A stretch of DNA of 64,000 nt from Ostrinia nubilalis (GCF_963855985.1 NC_087119.1:7790001-7854000); one strand, 5' to 3'. Shown: positions 1 through 12,953, counted from the first letter of the stretch. Numbers and translations are program-made. The notes: generated by a model from the sequence alone, not told the origin.

Positions 1-324
1 TCATGGTTAAAGTTAAAGTTACTTCAGCATTTTAAGATTACAAGTTAAACCAATTAACATAAGTACCTATCTATCATCAGTGCTTCCATTAGAATCTCAG
101 AAAACAATCGGCTTCTCTATGTTAGGGAACATGAGCCTCCTCCAAGGAATGCCGTGTATGAACTCGTTTTTTCATGGAGCTAAGTATTGCAACGTATCTT
201 TTTAACAGGACCGTCTTTAACTTACACAGGCAGGCATTATAATGATCGAAGTGCGCATTTCCTCTGAAAAAATATCAATTGCAAAACTTTTCAGCGAATT
301 TTGAAATGTAATTGAAGTTACGAT

Positions 325-500
325 AGATCGGGTCGAATTGGCTAACTCGTGATCCAGGGACCGCGGGTTCGGTCCCCGCCGCCGCTCGACTATTGTGGTG
401 AGCTCACTCGTGATACAAGCTTAATAATATTTAGCTTAGTAGGTACGAGGACGAGGGGCTAACGGGAGTATTAGTAATGTGTGAAATAACAATTTTTTTC
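325..500 (+). repeat. SINE-like tRNA-derived repeat
   Basis: The segment contains GGTTCGGTCCCC, close to a Pol III B box (365-376), with a poor A-box-like TGGCTAACTCG upstream. It is followed by a tail (CGCTCGACTATTG, then ACAAGCTT and GGGAGTATTAG) that I associate with dispersed lepidopteran SINEs. The two boxes are too close for a functional tRNA gene. A related piece occurs near 55690. Confidence 0.45.
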
Positions 501-548
501 GGATGTAGGTCCTGGGCATGTTCTCAGAGTGCTTAGAGGGCTGCTTCT

Positions 549-811
549 TACTTCTTACTAATATTATAAATGTTTGTATGGATGGATGTTAACATGTTTG
601 TTACTCTTTCACGCAAAAACTACTGAACGGATTTTGATAAAACTTTACAGTACAGCACAGCAGTACTAGGCAGTCTGTGTTCAACTATCACTCGGGTCGG
701 ACGTTCCTATAGCAAAGTATTATTCTTTATTAACCCAGAATAACATGTAACTAGGCTATAATTTATGAAGATCTGTGACAAACTAAAGTGAAGCCGCGGG
801 CAAAAGCTAGT
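549..811 (+). mobile_element. Helitron-like non-autonomous repeat
   Basis: It contains the phrases common to a lepidopteran dispersed family: ACTAATATTATAAATG near the left, TTACTCTTTCACGCAAAAAC, CTGAACGGATTTTGAT, and the 3' terminus GCCGCGGGCAAAAGCTAGT. The CTAG-T end fits the Helitron CTRR-T rule. The middle has decayed. Related copies with the same kind of terminus lie at 24559, 46457 and 57516. No transposase is encoded. Confidence 0.5.
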
Positions 812-851
812 TTAATAATAAATATGAGTATTTCCTAAAGATTTGACTCAC

Positions 852-983
852 CGTCCACCCTCCGTCAGCGACGTTCTGCTCACAGTACACCTTGAGGAAC
901 CAGTAGGTGGTGCCTCTGATCTGCAGGTAGTACACGCCCGACTCCCTCATGCCAGCGTTCAGGAGGTCCACACACGAATAGCC
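852..983 (-). CDS. FReD exon: first part of a fibrinogen C-terminal domain
   Basis: This 44-codon internal exon encodes the start of a fibrinogen-related domain, found in secreted or surface adhesion and lectin-like proteins. Visible hallmarks are the opening Cys in YSCVDLLNAG, the SGVYYLQI strand, the paired second Cys in LKVYCEQ and the GGWTV motif at the end. On the minus strand the acceptor is tttgcag before GGC and the donor is GTGAGT after ACG, both phase 0, matching the phase-0 donor of the exon at 7889. A full FReD is a little over 200 residues, so about four fifths of the domain must lie to the left of base 1; I saw no further FReD exon in 1-851. The relation to scabrous-like or other conserved insect FReD proteins is not settled from this piece. 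Confidence 0.85.
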
Positions 984-3900
984 CTGCAAAAACCAGATGT
1001 TGTAAACCTCGGTTCACTCGGCAAGGACGCGGCAAGAGAGAAATGCACGGAAAGAATTTATAGAAGAATGAGCAATCGGCAAAGAAAATTTAGGGTAAGA
1101 ATTCATTGTAATGTTATATGTAGATCTAAAAGATCTGATCTTAAATTCCCCATTAAGTTGTTGGCTTAGGTATGCCTAGGTGAAATTAGTAATTGTAAAA
1201 GATATCGTTTAATAGAATAGGTTGTTTGAAACACAGATCAATATCTCTTTAAAGTTAATTGAATTACGATATTAGTGAACCATAATTCTGTAGGATAGTT
1301 ATGCAAATCTGTTAAATAACATTTAACAGCGCTTTTTGGATTGGCCAAAACGAAATTATTTGTTTGCTCACTCAAAAGATAAAAAGGACAGAACAACAAG
1401 GAATTAAATCGAATACACGAATCAATTTTGTTTAATTTCGATAAGAACTTGTTGTTTGTGCAATTAGAGTAAACGTCATCGTGCAGTTCTCTTTCACCAC
1501 TTCCCAGTTCAACTCGCTAGCAGCCAATGCGTCGACATTCGCGAATTGACCTTTGCACAAACTTCGCAAACGCTTTTATCTACTGTGCTTTTATGTTGGC
1601 ACAGAGTAAAAAAGTTCGCAAAAGACATTACTTATTTAGGTAGGTATTACATATTTTTACACGTTTTCTCTCTGCCTGCATTCCATATTATAAGTTTTGA
1701 AGTCTTGTTTACGGTCTTCTTACCAGATCGTAAAATGTAGAGAGGGTTGGCATCAAGGTCAATACAATAAGTTATAAGTGATTGTTATTGCTGGCTGAGT
1801 ACGAAACAAGCGCAAAACAAAGCTTCAATAATGAATACTACTTATGAAAAAAACCCAAGTTGATCCGGAAGGCAGAAAATTAATATTACCTGCTAAAACA
1901 TGGGTCTATGTAAGTGATTTGAGCTATGACAAATAAAGCAGCTTTTTCTTCTAAGCTACGCGTGTATGATTAAAGTGAATAAATTCGCAATGCTTGTAAT
2001 AGCAATTACGTACGACACGTACATAGTACGTGCAGTGAGTGTGAACAACACTTAAAATTATACCATAGCGATGACACGCGCTTGTATGTACAGAATTAAT
2101 AAGTTTTTTTATGATTATGTCATAAATACCTGCTTTCTTCCGGTCATCAAGCATGGGAGCGGGCACGCCTTCGTAAAATGATCTTTAGTCATTCAGGTTA
2201 GAAGCATAGTTAGTTAATGATAATAAGTGGGTAACATTAAAATATAGGTACAAAACCAGAAGCGTGAGTATGTCAAAGGTTATCTCTGTAATTATTTAAA
2301 TTTATACTTAATTTCTTCATAGAAGTTGACAGATTAGAAGCCCATTTTAATACTGAATATTTAATTTAGAGTTCTGTGTTTGTAATAAGTTTTAGTTTAA
2401 GTGAAAACTATAATGTACTTGAATAAACCTACCTACTTTTAAGAATCATAGTATTTTCTGTGACTTAAGGAGGTTGCGAAGCGATTAAGATCTCAAATCG
2501 ATATGAACGTTACTACAAGCACCACATTTGTACCTACTAAGAAGTGATATTTAATATCGAGTTTAACTTAATGACGAAACGAAATAACGAATGTCACAAT
2601 ATCTAAAGGCGCAGCAGATACAGTTATTAATTTCTGTTTCTATGAGCTGGAAGTAGTTCGACAAAAACCCATAACTCAAACGCTGCGTAATCTCGCACAT
2701 TAGTGTTCAATGAGATAAATTGCTAGGCGTCAAAAATGGTGCGCACTGACACATTACGCAAGCTTGTGACAAATCACGGCGAAACAAACGTAGATGGATA
2801 ATGATTTTAAGTTTCCCTTTCACGCGGTTCTCCCGATCACAATTGCATAGCTGACTTCTAAGACACCATTAATACTCGCATTTGTAAGGAAACCATGGCG
2901 ACTGCCATTCACGGCTGTCCCCACACGCTGACCGCGATTGTTCTGTTTGCAAGAAGATAATTATTATTTCTTTCCGTTAAGAAGTGATTGCGTAAATATT
3001 GTTTGAGGATCAACTCTCAAAACGTTAAACAAAGGTAAAACACATAGAAAGTTCGTGGAAGATTCCAACCACTTGCAAATCGTTCCTTGAAACTGCACTC
3101 AGGTGATTTATCACCGCAAGCAAAGGCTTTACTAAATCATTGTTATTTGTCTTTGCGTAATTTGAAACCACTTCTTGTTGGATATAACTGTTAGTCAGAT
3201 AGGAAAGTCCGAGATATTTTTGCATCATTCCGCCGTGCAGGTTGTATTGTAATAGGTTACAATTTGGAATCTACCGTCACGATCACGACCTGTCAATTTT
3301 CTGACGTCTTTCTGTGCGAGATGTACTCGTAAGTAAGATATAGGTAGGTAATTTTTCACGGCAGCAAGTATAGTCATAAATGCTGTCTACTTACCCACTA
3401 CGAGTATTATTGAACGTGTGAGCTTTATATAACAACTATGGTGCTGTACTACAGTAAAGCCATGTAAGATTTATTCTTAAACATCTTGTAAGAATGATAC
3501 CAGAAGGTAATCACATTCACACCAATTCACACATAATCGACTACATTAAATTTTTTTTTTTTTTAGCAATACAGTATTATCTTGTTGACGTTTTGAGAGT
3601 GGTTTTCTAGAGTCTATGGATTCACCTGAAATTAAGATAAAAGTCTCTAATTTGTCCCTACACATTTGTTGATTATCATTTAGAACCCTCAATTTTAGTA
3701 GAGTCCAGTAGGTAAACTCTATTTATTGCGATTGTTACTAGTTTCCTACTCCAAAACATTTGATGTGCAGTTGAAACCTAACTACATTCAACCGATAAAA
3801 ATAAATTGACAGTCCTGCAAAATGTTGTTTAAATTACCGGCGCATTAAGTTACCGTCGAACGTTAACCGACGGCCCAACAAAGCGTTCAATAAATATTGA

Positions 3901-4837
3901 TTTAGCAATGCAGCTACATTTGGCGGGGCCTACATTTGATCCAGATAAGTACACCTGTAGGATAGCGTTAGAGCTAATTGGTTGCATCACTGCTCGACAT
4001 AACGGTTCTCGTGCTCTCGGAACAATCAACACGGTGTAACCGTCAGTAATTGTTTGGTGGGAACAGACGGTTTTTGCGCGCAAGCGCAAGCGCGGAAAGC
4101 GCACCCGATCTGGAGCAGTGAACCAGATTTACGTAATCTGCCCGATGCAACTTTCCTTGTGCGGAACCCTGAGCGCAAACCAGAACATGAGAGCGTTTTC
4201 ACGCATCCACCCCCCGTACGATAATGAATGGACAAACATGGGGCAGGCCAGATCGAGTCCGACTCGCGGTTGTGCAATCGAGATCGTTACTTGAAAACAT
4301 ATGTAAGCGAATGCCTCCGACAACTGTCGCAATGGCCACAGACCTTTTGTTGGAATTTGATATGTTTTGACATTATCCAAGCAGTAACCGAGATTTTCAA
4401 CACAAAATGAAGAATTTTGAACCTTTTATTTTAGGGCATTGCGAAATTACAACGTAGTTAGGAACCCGCGAAGTGCTGCATGCGTAATTTCGGCGAGTGC
4501 GCCAATCTCTGAAACTAGTTGTGCTGTTGTCAGAGTAAGCGGGTCGTGATTCCCGATTATGCAATATCGATCATTGTTTACAGGACTCATTGTATTGTTT
4601 TGCAACTCGGATTTAATGCTAGTGCCATTAAATCCGATTATTACTACGGTACGGAAACGTTGTGTTACTGCTGTTTTAAATATTTGTCTGTTTTCTATTG
4701 GATTGAACAAGAAAACCTTTTCTAATTTCTCTCAGTACGAGTAGCATGGGTGAGAATGTGTTAGTTAAATTAACGCCCGTTTAATGTTATTTCCTCATTG
4801 CTTATTTGGGTGAATATCAACAAACTCGTTTTTTGCC
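984..4837. other. Intron of the FReD gene, no exon recognised
   Basis: Mostly AT-rich sequence with scattered stop codons in all frames. A stretch at about 3840-4340 is richer in GC and CpG and could be regulatory, but none of its short open frames has a coding signature. A 12-bp inverted repeat (CGGATTTAATG and its complement) sits at about 4608-4637. Confidence 0.5.
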
Positions 4838-7255
4838 TAATTCCGGTGGCGAATTTTCATTTCCACTTTCCAAAACATATTTGTGGCAGAAATAGTAGTA
4901 AATGACTTGTATTATTCAATGTTAAGGTAGAGATCAAAATATTCTTAATACTTCTCGAGTTATGTTAGTTTGAAATTATCGAGAGCCACCGAAATTGTAT
5001 TTGAGCCACCGGGATTAAGAACCATCCACCGAAATTGATTTATACAGCGAAATTAAGAATATTATGGACGATTGTCTCAAATTACTTATTTATTTGTAAT
5101 CAATTAAGTATTATTATCCAGTAATGATGTTTATAAATTGGTAACAATATTCAGGCCCATGATGTGACCCTAGAAAAGCCATGTGTGTCGTAAGAGGCGA
5201 CTAAGGAATCAAAATACTGGAGGATGGGCTGCAGCATCTTTCCAGGTATTATACTACCATACTGCAACTACCTAACCTAACCTAACCAGCCTGAAAAGCA
5301 TGGTGATAACGGCAAAAACCCTCCATAGAGAACAAATCCAAAACTTTCTGACTCTAGTCGCCGGCAGCCCCGTTGTTCTAAACTCATCACAAAGACATCA
5401 TGCATGACTCTCAAACCCAAAAACCAACTCTATTCCCGGGAGGGCGACCAACTGCCTCAGGTTGGTGTTAGGTTTATCTTCCATAAGTAAAAATGTTGGT
5501 CCAGGCTAGCCAAGTTTCGCACATAGAAGAATTCGAAAGATGTCGACTGATGAAGTCTAAGCCACGACCAATGCCAATCCAGCTCCAAAACCCCACGAAT
5601 TTTCAGCTGGAGTGGCAGAATAGATTGCAACCTACGAGGCTACGGAAATTTTAGCTGTTTCAGGACTGTTCTCATCTGTTTTTAAGATTCTGCTTAGTAT
5701 CGATGTTTAAATAGCTATCCAAGTCCTCACTCTAATACAAAGTGTATTATAGAGGCGATTATGTGTAATAAATCAAAAGTATGTACCTATTTGCGAGGAT
5801 CAAATTTAATATTACTACGATGAATAACGAGGATAGCAGAACCGTTTTGGTAAATGCCTAAGCTGCAAGAAGAGATTAAGAACTAGTAATTAGGCTGAAA
5901 ATCGAGATTATCCCGACACTTTGGCGAAGATATCTTAGACTTTAGCTTGAGCGAGATTAGAATGCCCTGTTAAAAACAACAAGGTATGTATGATGAAATC
6001 ACAACTGAGCTTATGAAATTAGATGGAATGCTAATACTAAAGTCCCCTTAAATACCATCATGTGCCCAGAACCCAAAAAATAAGGCATGGAGGTGGTAAT
6101 CTGGAATTACATGGACGTCGGCGATGGTCCAGAGTCAGGTGAGGCCTCCTGCTTCGGGCTTTACCGCTTTTTCCTGAAATATGACTGTATATCGCTATAC
6201 GACATTCAGTATCCCAGACAACCTCATTTTCGGAAAGACGTTCTATGTAATTCTGCATCAAATTATGCAGAAGACTGATACTATATTCAGTCATTATTCT
6301 TGACCTTTTTGTACTATAAGAAAACCATCTTCGATTCGGTCGAGACCTGGGCTGTGCTACAGTCTCTTTAATGGCGCCAAATTGACTGTTGATACATGCA
6401 ACTTCTGAAGTACTTGTATGATAACTTCATCATATCAGCCCGCCCCTCCAAGATCAGAACTCGAAACTTATCTGGTTGCTCCGATAATTAAGACAGGGAG
6501 ACACCATAATCTCTTAAAGTCTTCACAACCTCCCACTTAGAGGTTTTCAAGCTTCTGAGCTAGAGCGAGCTCAGTATCAAGACAACTTCGATTCACTGAC
6601 GATATTGTAGTTATGGCTGAGACCTTAGTAGACCTAGGTACAATGCTCCAGAGCCAATAAGATCAATTCTGGCAATAGATTCGCCACCGGAGCCACCGAA
6701 ATTGCGCCACCGGAATTAAAAAACTGTTACAAAATTCAAATTATAAAGAAAACTATAATTCTGATCAATAATTTCTGTATATAGATACAACAAAATACCA
6801 AACTTTAATCATGTAAAAGAATCGTTTAGCATCTAAGTAAGAAGCTTTCACTCATACACTTGACAGCGGAATTGAAAAATTTTGTATTCCTGTGCCACTG
6901 ATACAAATATTTACGTGTCTGCTGGAAAAACAAAACCACAAGTCGCAAGTCTTTATAGCCCGATCAGGAGGACACAGCTGAGTGATGCAGGGAAGAACAA
7001 CTCTACGTCTCTCAAAGCTTCTTTGGAGAAGTAAGAGAGTGTCGAAATTGAGCCACTGTAATTGCTTTTTTTCGTGGGACAATTTTGAAAGGCTATTTAA
7101 AACACTTGAATTATGAAATATGACATTTCTTTCATATCATTTGGAAGACTTATTTAATGTATTTTATGACTATATTATTCTTAAATTACTAGAATCCCCG
7201 AGAAAGAAGGAATAACACAATTTATGAGTAGAAATAGAGTCAGGACACGCCACCG
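4838..7255. repeat. Mosaic repeat with iterated GCCACCGAAATT-type motifs
   Basis: Variants of GCCACCGAAATTG recur at 4983, 5001, 5024 and 5043 on the left and at 6685, 6700, 6863, 7048 and 7240 on the right, with one inverted variant at 4840. Between them, 5155-6640 looks like a retroposon mosaic: CGTAAGAGGCGACTAAGG at about 5190, a run of CCTAA units at 5270-5287, and GGGAGGGCGACCAACTGCCT at about 5440. No long open frame is present. I read it as old mobile-element sequence inside the FReD intron. Confidence 0.4.
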
Positions 7256-7888
7256 CTATTAGATTTTAGGCCTTTCAAATTTTTTTCAGCACATAAAATA
7301 ACTACCTATAGTCCTGAAGACTTTGGTATCGTGTAAAACACTATTTAAACTATATACAGAAAAAAATTCATTGCTCTAGTTACATTTCTCCCATCGATTC
7401 TCAGCTCCGCCGCGTAAAAAACGTGCTTGGGATATTCAACCATTTATACGAGTACATGTAAAATATGTGTGTACTTATGTAAAACGCGCCATGTTCACAT
7501 ATTATTTATTTTGTTAAACACAGCTTTTAGTCGTTTGCATTTGACATTCATAGCCATAATATAAATTTTTAGTCGGAAGGGGGAATAAATTTCAATCTGC
7601 CACTCTTGTTTGCTTAGATGGTTTTTCTATTTCGTGTCTTAGCTGTTATTTTAATTTTAAATCATGATAATTACCTTAGGACATCGTTAGTCATGCGGCA
7701 AACTGTTCCAAAACTCTACAGGCGACAATTTTAGAGACGATTAATATTCATGGGCAACATTCTGCGACACACATTATTTTATTATGTCATTCGCATCGGC
7801 GATATTAATTACAGTTTTGCTATTGATTCAACGACAACGAAAGGTGTTTTATAATGAGTAATATTAAGCTTTATGTAACATAACTCAC

Positions 7889-8051
7889 TTTCACATCTTT
7901 ATAGTTGGCGACGATCTCGGAGGCGAAAGTGTTGTTGCCGATGATGGGCTTGTTCTTGACGCTGGGGAAGATGATGCCGCCCTTGCGGCTGGACGGGCGC
8001 GGCGACGTGCTGGGCGGCGTCGTGGGCGCGCTCGCGTTCGCGCCGCTAGGA
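7889..8051 (-). CDS. Linker exon of the FReD coiled-coil protein
   Basis: This 163-nt exon supplies the linker between the coiled-coil stalk and the fibrinogen domain. It starts after the acceptor gcgtgcag, completes a Ser codon begun by the AG at the end of the previous exon, and ends at AAA before the donor GTGAGT in phase 0. The first half is Ser/Thr/Pro-rich (for example SAPTTPPSTSPRPSSR), as expected for an extended, probably O-glycosylated spacer. The second half (GGIIFPSVKNKPIIGNNTF) contains an N-N-T sequon. The coding stretch is strongly GC-rich compared with its surroundings, which supports real coding. The intron to the next exon is about 6.9 kb and carries repeats. Confidence 0.8.
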
Positions 8052-8175
8052 CTGCACGCGACACAACCATTAGTCTCAGAACACACCCCGCAACCTGAAC
8101 GCTACAACGTCGCACAGCCGCGAGCATCGCCAGCCAAACAATCGCTTAAGCGCAACGCATAAAGAAAGATGTCAC

Positions 8176-9291
8176 CTGTTGTTGACCGTGGAGGAGGGCG
8201 GCATCGTGGTGGCGGCGACGGTGCTGGTGCTGGGCTCGGTGGCGGGCTCGTCCACGCGGTACCGGTTGGGCGCGTACTCCACCAGCCGGTCGATGGTCGG
8301 GTCCAGCAGCAGCTCCGCGGGCACCGGCCGCTGCGCCAGCGTCGCCACGTCGTCCTCCTGCTTCTTCAATCTCTTCTCAACCATGTCCAGGTTCTCGATG
8401 ATCAAGTTGGTCTTCACGCGCAGGTCGTTATGAATCTGGCCGATAGCGCGTTCTTGTCTTTGCGTCTGCGTGAGTAGCTCGTCCGACTTCGGCACCAAGT
8501 CATCGACGGAACTCTTCGTTCCTACCACAACGTCCCATACCTCATCCATTTTCTCCGAGACGCTCATCATGGGGATTATTTTATTGACTAAGGTGTCTAT
8601 TTTGCTAGCCTTCGATAGTGGTGATTGCGTGCTTGTCGTGGTTCGGTTTTTGAATAAACTGTTAACGTTAATGGTCGCTGCTTCTGGTTCGACTATCGCT
8701 GCGTGAACGTCTGCCATCATGTAGAGTACTTTACCCAAATTTTCGGAAACCAGATTAATGTGGAATTGCAATTTACGATCGACTGTGGACATTGATGTCC
8801 TCAACTGGTCCACTTCTTTCGTAATTTCGTTGATCACCTCGGAATTCAGGCCTTTAGCGATCTCTATCACGTTCAAATTAATGGGTTTCTTTTCACTCGC
8901 TTCTGCGTTTATATCGTCTACTGGCAAGAAATTGTTGTCAATTTGATTTTTAAGTCCAACTAATTTGGTATCGATATCAGATACTTTTTGGTCCAAAGAT
9001 TCAAGTAGTTGTTGACTATTGCTAAGTTTATTTTCAGCTTGCCTTTTGGTAGTATTCTCTGTAGCAGTTTCTTCGTCATCCTGCACAATGTGGCTGAACA
9101 GTTTAAGGTCTAGATTACCAAGTTTAGATATGATGGCGTCAGTTTTGTGGATGTTGTCGTTGACTCTCGAATCCAAGGCTTCAACTCTCCTCATCAGATG
9201 TTCCACTGCCTTGTCCAGGTTCTCTATCCTCTGAAGTTTAGTTTCTAATGTGCTGACTATCACCTCGAATACATTGAATATGTATTGTTCC
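8176..9291 (-). CDS. Coiled-coil stalk exon of the FReD protein
   Basis: This 1116-nt exon encodes about 371 residues of a secreted or surface protein's stalk. The minus-strand acceptor is gtttcag before GGAACAA; the donor is GTGACA after AACAG, leaving two bases of a split codon that the 8051 exon completes. Heptad-like hydrophobic spacing runs through most of it, for example TLETKLQRIENLDKAVEHL near the start and IIENLDMVEKRLKKQEDDV near the end, so oligomerisation by coiled coil is likely. The C-terminal 30 residues turn Ser/Thr/Pro-rich. NRT and NTT sequons are present. The first base is the third position of a split codon, so at least one upstream exon exists; no initiating ATG is in this exon. 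I think conserved insect FReD proteins share this layout, but I cannot assign orthology. Confidence 0.82.
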
Positions 9292-11358
9292 CTGAAACAA
9301 AACAAAGATTATGATGAGTCATGATATTTAAATTAGTTGTCACTTGTATGATTAACATCTATCTATCGATAATACTGTTACGTCAGAATACAAGTTGCGT
9401 GGGCTGATTGACCCACTACACGACTCAATGTTGTTGTACGAGTTTTAACGATTATAAAATTAGCTGGTGGCCTTATTACCGTGTTAGTACCAGATGAGTA
9501 GGTAAGTGAAGACATGCAGAATGCTGGACGGCAGCGATTAGCACGTACACCGAGCGCGCGTGAGCACGCGCTCAATATGACATATCAGGCGGCTCTGACT
9601 GACGCAACACGAGATATAGAAACCATAAATAAGTGCTACTTGCGCGGGCGCCTCTATGGTCAATACGTGATACTATTTTAATTTCTCAAAAATTTCATTG
9701 TAAAAACATTAAAATAAATTGAAGTAAATGTAATTTAAGTAAGTTTGGTAATTTCAATATTGAGGAAAACGAATGTACCGTTTAAAAAATTAATTGCTTT
9801 AATTTAAATCGTTAACGGAAAGTATTTTATCAGAGCATTAGTTAGCTGTTTTCGTGGAATTTGTTAAATATTGTAGAAGGAAATGGGGTTCTTACTGGTA
9901 CTTCCAAATATGTAAAGCCCTGGTTGATTTTCCAATTATGGGCTAATAGGTTCGCAGTAGCAAACCGATACTAACGCCGCGCATAATGTGGGATTGTCCT
10001 TTATCCAACCGTGGACTCTTACAGGCTGACAATAACGAAATGTCATTAACCTTACTAGGTAGTTACTATATTAATGATCATCAAATGAGTGCCACGAATT
10101 GGGATGTTTCCTGGGTCAAAAAGCAAGAGTTTTAATTAGTCCGTCAGTTAACTTATCAAAAAATACTCTACACGTATTTTTCACTTTTTCAAACTAATGA
10201 AAATTTAAAGAGATAAAGCGCGCCAAAGTTCATAAGAAGAGGCCCGTGACGTCAATGCTTGCATAAAAGTGCCGCACGTTGTGACGTCGTGCGGAACTTC
10301 AACGCACCATAACTATGTAATTATTTGTTAGATTGACAAATAAAAATATACGTGTCCAATATTTTTTGATATTAAACATGACGGACTAAAAAATTTTTTT
10401 AGGAAACTAGCCTATTGCTCTCCAATAAGTCTGAAGTAACATTTTAAGTATATTTCCTAAATTACATCTCAAATGTTTAACCTACAATTTAGAAAATACC
10501 CAATTAGTGAGCTGAAACATTGGAATCTTAACAAACTTTGCGAAACAACGGAACAGAGAAATCGGTGCTTCCGTATCAGAATTATGTTACAAATATAAAA
10601 TTGGATTAGGTAAACCGTCGAAATGTTGTCTGCTTCCTCTGGTATCGGTGTCAGCCCTACACTCTACACTGCAAAGAGCTACAGCACACGCAGCCCACAA
10701 GCAAGCGCCGCCGCGCGTTGCCCCCGTTTTGGGACCAGTTTTTGTCAAGTATCATTATGGCAAGTACGTAATAAAACGATGATAATCAGCATCGGACGAA
10801 AGGGATAGTTGAGTACCTATTTACTTATCTAAAGTAAAACAGTGTGTATTGCACATAACGCGGAGTGTAGATTATGTGACCATTTATTTTATGAGTTATC
10901 TTGAGAAACTGGTCGCATTAAACATTGACCATTTAACGTTGTGAAAATCGAATGATTTGATTAATTCCACAGATAAAATGCAACACATTATATGAGCAAA
11001 ATAAGTAATAACCCAAAAATTTGATATTGAACTTTAAATAAAGCTTTTGAGCTACAAGGTAGGAAGCAATTTTTTAGAAATTGTTTATTAGCCTTATCTT
11101 GGTTCATTGGAAAGCGAAATAATGTTAGTACCTAGGTACTACAGGAAATAACCACAGCAACTGCCTATTACAGTATGAATACCGGCAAAGTGGTAAGAAA
11201 ACACTGTTATTTAAGGGGAATATCGCAATACACACCGTTATTGCGATATTTTATCCGGAAAATCATATCAGCCGTGAACGCACTAAGTGGCCACTTCTGA
11301 AGCATTTAGCTCTTGTACTTCCGAATCTAGGAGATGTATAATTATTTCCCAATCGTGA
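9292..11358. other. Non-coding stretch upstream of the coiled-coil exon
   Basis: AT-rich, no exon recognised. A GC-richer patch at about 10620-10745 opens short frames on both strands but has no family signature. A cluster of CRE-like sites lies at 10247-10294 (annotated separately). A 12-bp inverted repeat (AATATCGCAATA) lies at 11219-11250. Confidence 0.4.
10247..10294. promoter_or_regulatory. CRE-like site cluster
   Basis: A full palindromic CRE, TGACGTCA, is at 10247-10254. A second TGACGTCG at 10282 sits inside an inverted repeat of CCGCACG. A GCATAAAAG lies between them. bZIP factors of the CREB/ATF type bind such sites in animals. It is about 1 kb upstream of the coiled-coil exon in the direction of the FReD gene, so an intronic enhancer or alternative promoter is possible, but this is inference. 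Confidence 0.3.
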
Positions 11359-11427
11359 ATCAGCTTTTGAATCGATATCCAATATAATAGTTCCTCTATT
11401 ATATTGGATATCGATTCGAAAGCTGAT
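11359..11427. repeat. Short hairpin, 32-bp arms
   Basis: An inverted repeat with 32-bp arms (one mismatch) starting ATCAGCTTT, separated by a 5-base loop (TTCCT). It can fold into an almost perfect 69-nt hairpin. It is too perfect and its loop too short for a typical microRNA precursor; a tiny MITE or duplication-inversion scar is more likely. Confidence 0.6.
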
Positions 11428-12953
11428 ATAATAAAATATTTTTGATATGTTTTCCCAAAGTAAGACAAACTATATTATTTGGAGGTGTGTAAGTGCCTCT
11501 TAATCTTAATTGTCCCCTGTACGATTAAGTGACAGTGTATAAGCTCTTTAAACTTACTACCTACTTACCTGTAGACGGGGACTACTGATTTTTTAGTATC
11601 TTTAAGATGTTTAATATAATATAGGATCAGTATGAAAAGCGACATTTATTAGAGGCCTATTTTCAGTAATGGACACCCAAGGGGATGACTGGCCCATTAG
11701 TTTTTACTTCACTTTATTTGAATGATTCCCGATTGTGCCAGAGGGCTCTGGCGCATAATTTAATGTCTCTTTCAGCGAACGATTTGTATTGTGTAGTTTA
11801 TTTATGACGGTTAAATGAGCCCTATAAATAGTACCGATTATTGTGTAACAGGTATGTACGGTCGCCGTCAATTTACAGCTTAGCCAGATAATATTGTCCA
11901 TAGAAATGTCCTCGGCGGTATGCTCTGTGCAATTCCAGAAGATATACGAGTGTACAGCTGTCTTAGATAATCAACCCAGTTTAACCGTACTCGATTTGAA
12001 GTACCTACAGAATAATTTTTAACCGGGAACTCGCAAACTGTACTTTAGTATACCATTGATTGGGCAATGGATGGACGTAAGGAATTTATTATACTTGATA
12101 AACAAAAAGATATCCAATTTCCATACAAAATATTCACATACAAGATATCAATATGCACCCTTGTGTTAACATTTTGTGCCGTAAAATACTCTTTATTTTC
12201 ATTATCCTACCGGATCTGTAGCATACATGGTGTCCTTTATTTAGCTACATTAGATGATTTCCTCGTAGAGTCTTAACGGGACTTTTCGGGGTTTAAATAA
12301 GTATTCTTTAACTTTACTCGTGATACATTCAGGAAATTGTTAAACTTTCACACGCCTTGTTAACGAATTCCAAATGTGTCCGAGTGATACTAACCTATCG
12401 CACTAATAACTTAGTAGAGCTGTAAGTAGTAGAAACATGTTTAATGTTTATAGTATCTATGTTTTGATTCATGTGATCTTCACAAGTTCCACATCAAGTG
12501 GCATCTCTTAAAATTTCTGTAGTAAATTTTTAATATTCAGTAGTGGGGCCAACAGGTCAAACTATTAATATTAGATGTATTGTGTTGTCATTTTTACTGT
12601 GCGGTTCTCACGACAAGTTATTTATCTATTATAACCTGGTTATATAACGTCATGAAATATGACAGAATGGTCCACACAATAGATAGTTAAAAAGCCTCTT
12701 AATTTTTTTGAAAATCTGTGAAACATTTGAGAAACTTATGAAATTTTTAAATAAGCAGTTGTGAGAAAATTAAAGGTTAATTTGCATTTGTATACAGCAT
12801 TCATGCAAGTAAATATGCGAGAGATCAGTATCAGCATGAAATTGGAGTTTATAGTGTTTTTGCGTAAATGATTTTATTTATTAAAAGTATAGAATTAAGA
12901 GATTAAGAATAATACAAATAATTAACCTACATAGACTAAATATTTACAAATAT
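11428..12953. other. Non-coding stretch, nothing recognised
   Basis: AT-rich sequence with only short open frames. No repeat family or exon was recognised. Confidence 0.4.

Noticed and set aside
350..390. Possible tRNA gene from the GGTTCGGTCCCC box
   Set aside because: No acceptor or anticodon stem can be formed, and the A and B boxes are too close; it fits a SINE better.
10623..10808. 61-codon plus-strand frame with an ATG and an overlapping minus-strand frame with a hydrophobic run
   Set aside because: Neither has a family signature or suitable splice sites; the GC-rich patch alone explains both.
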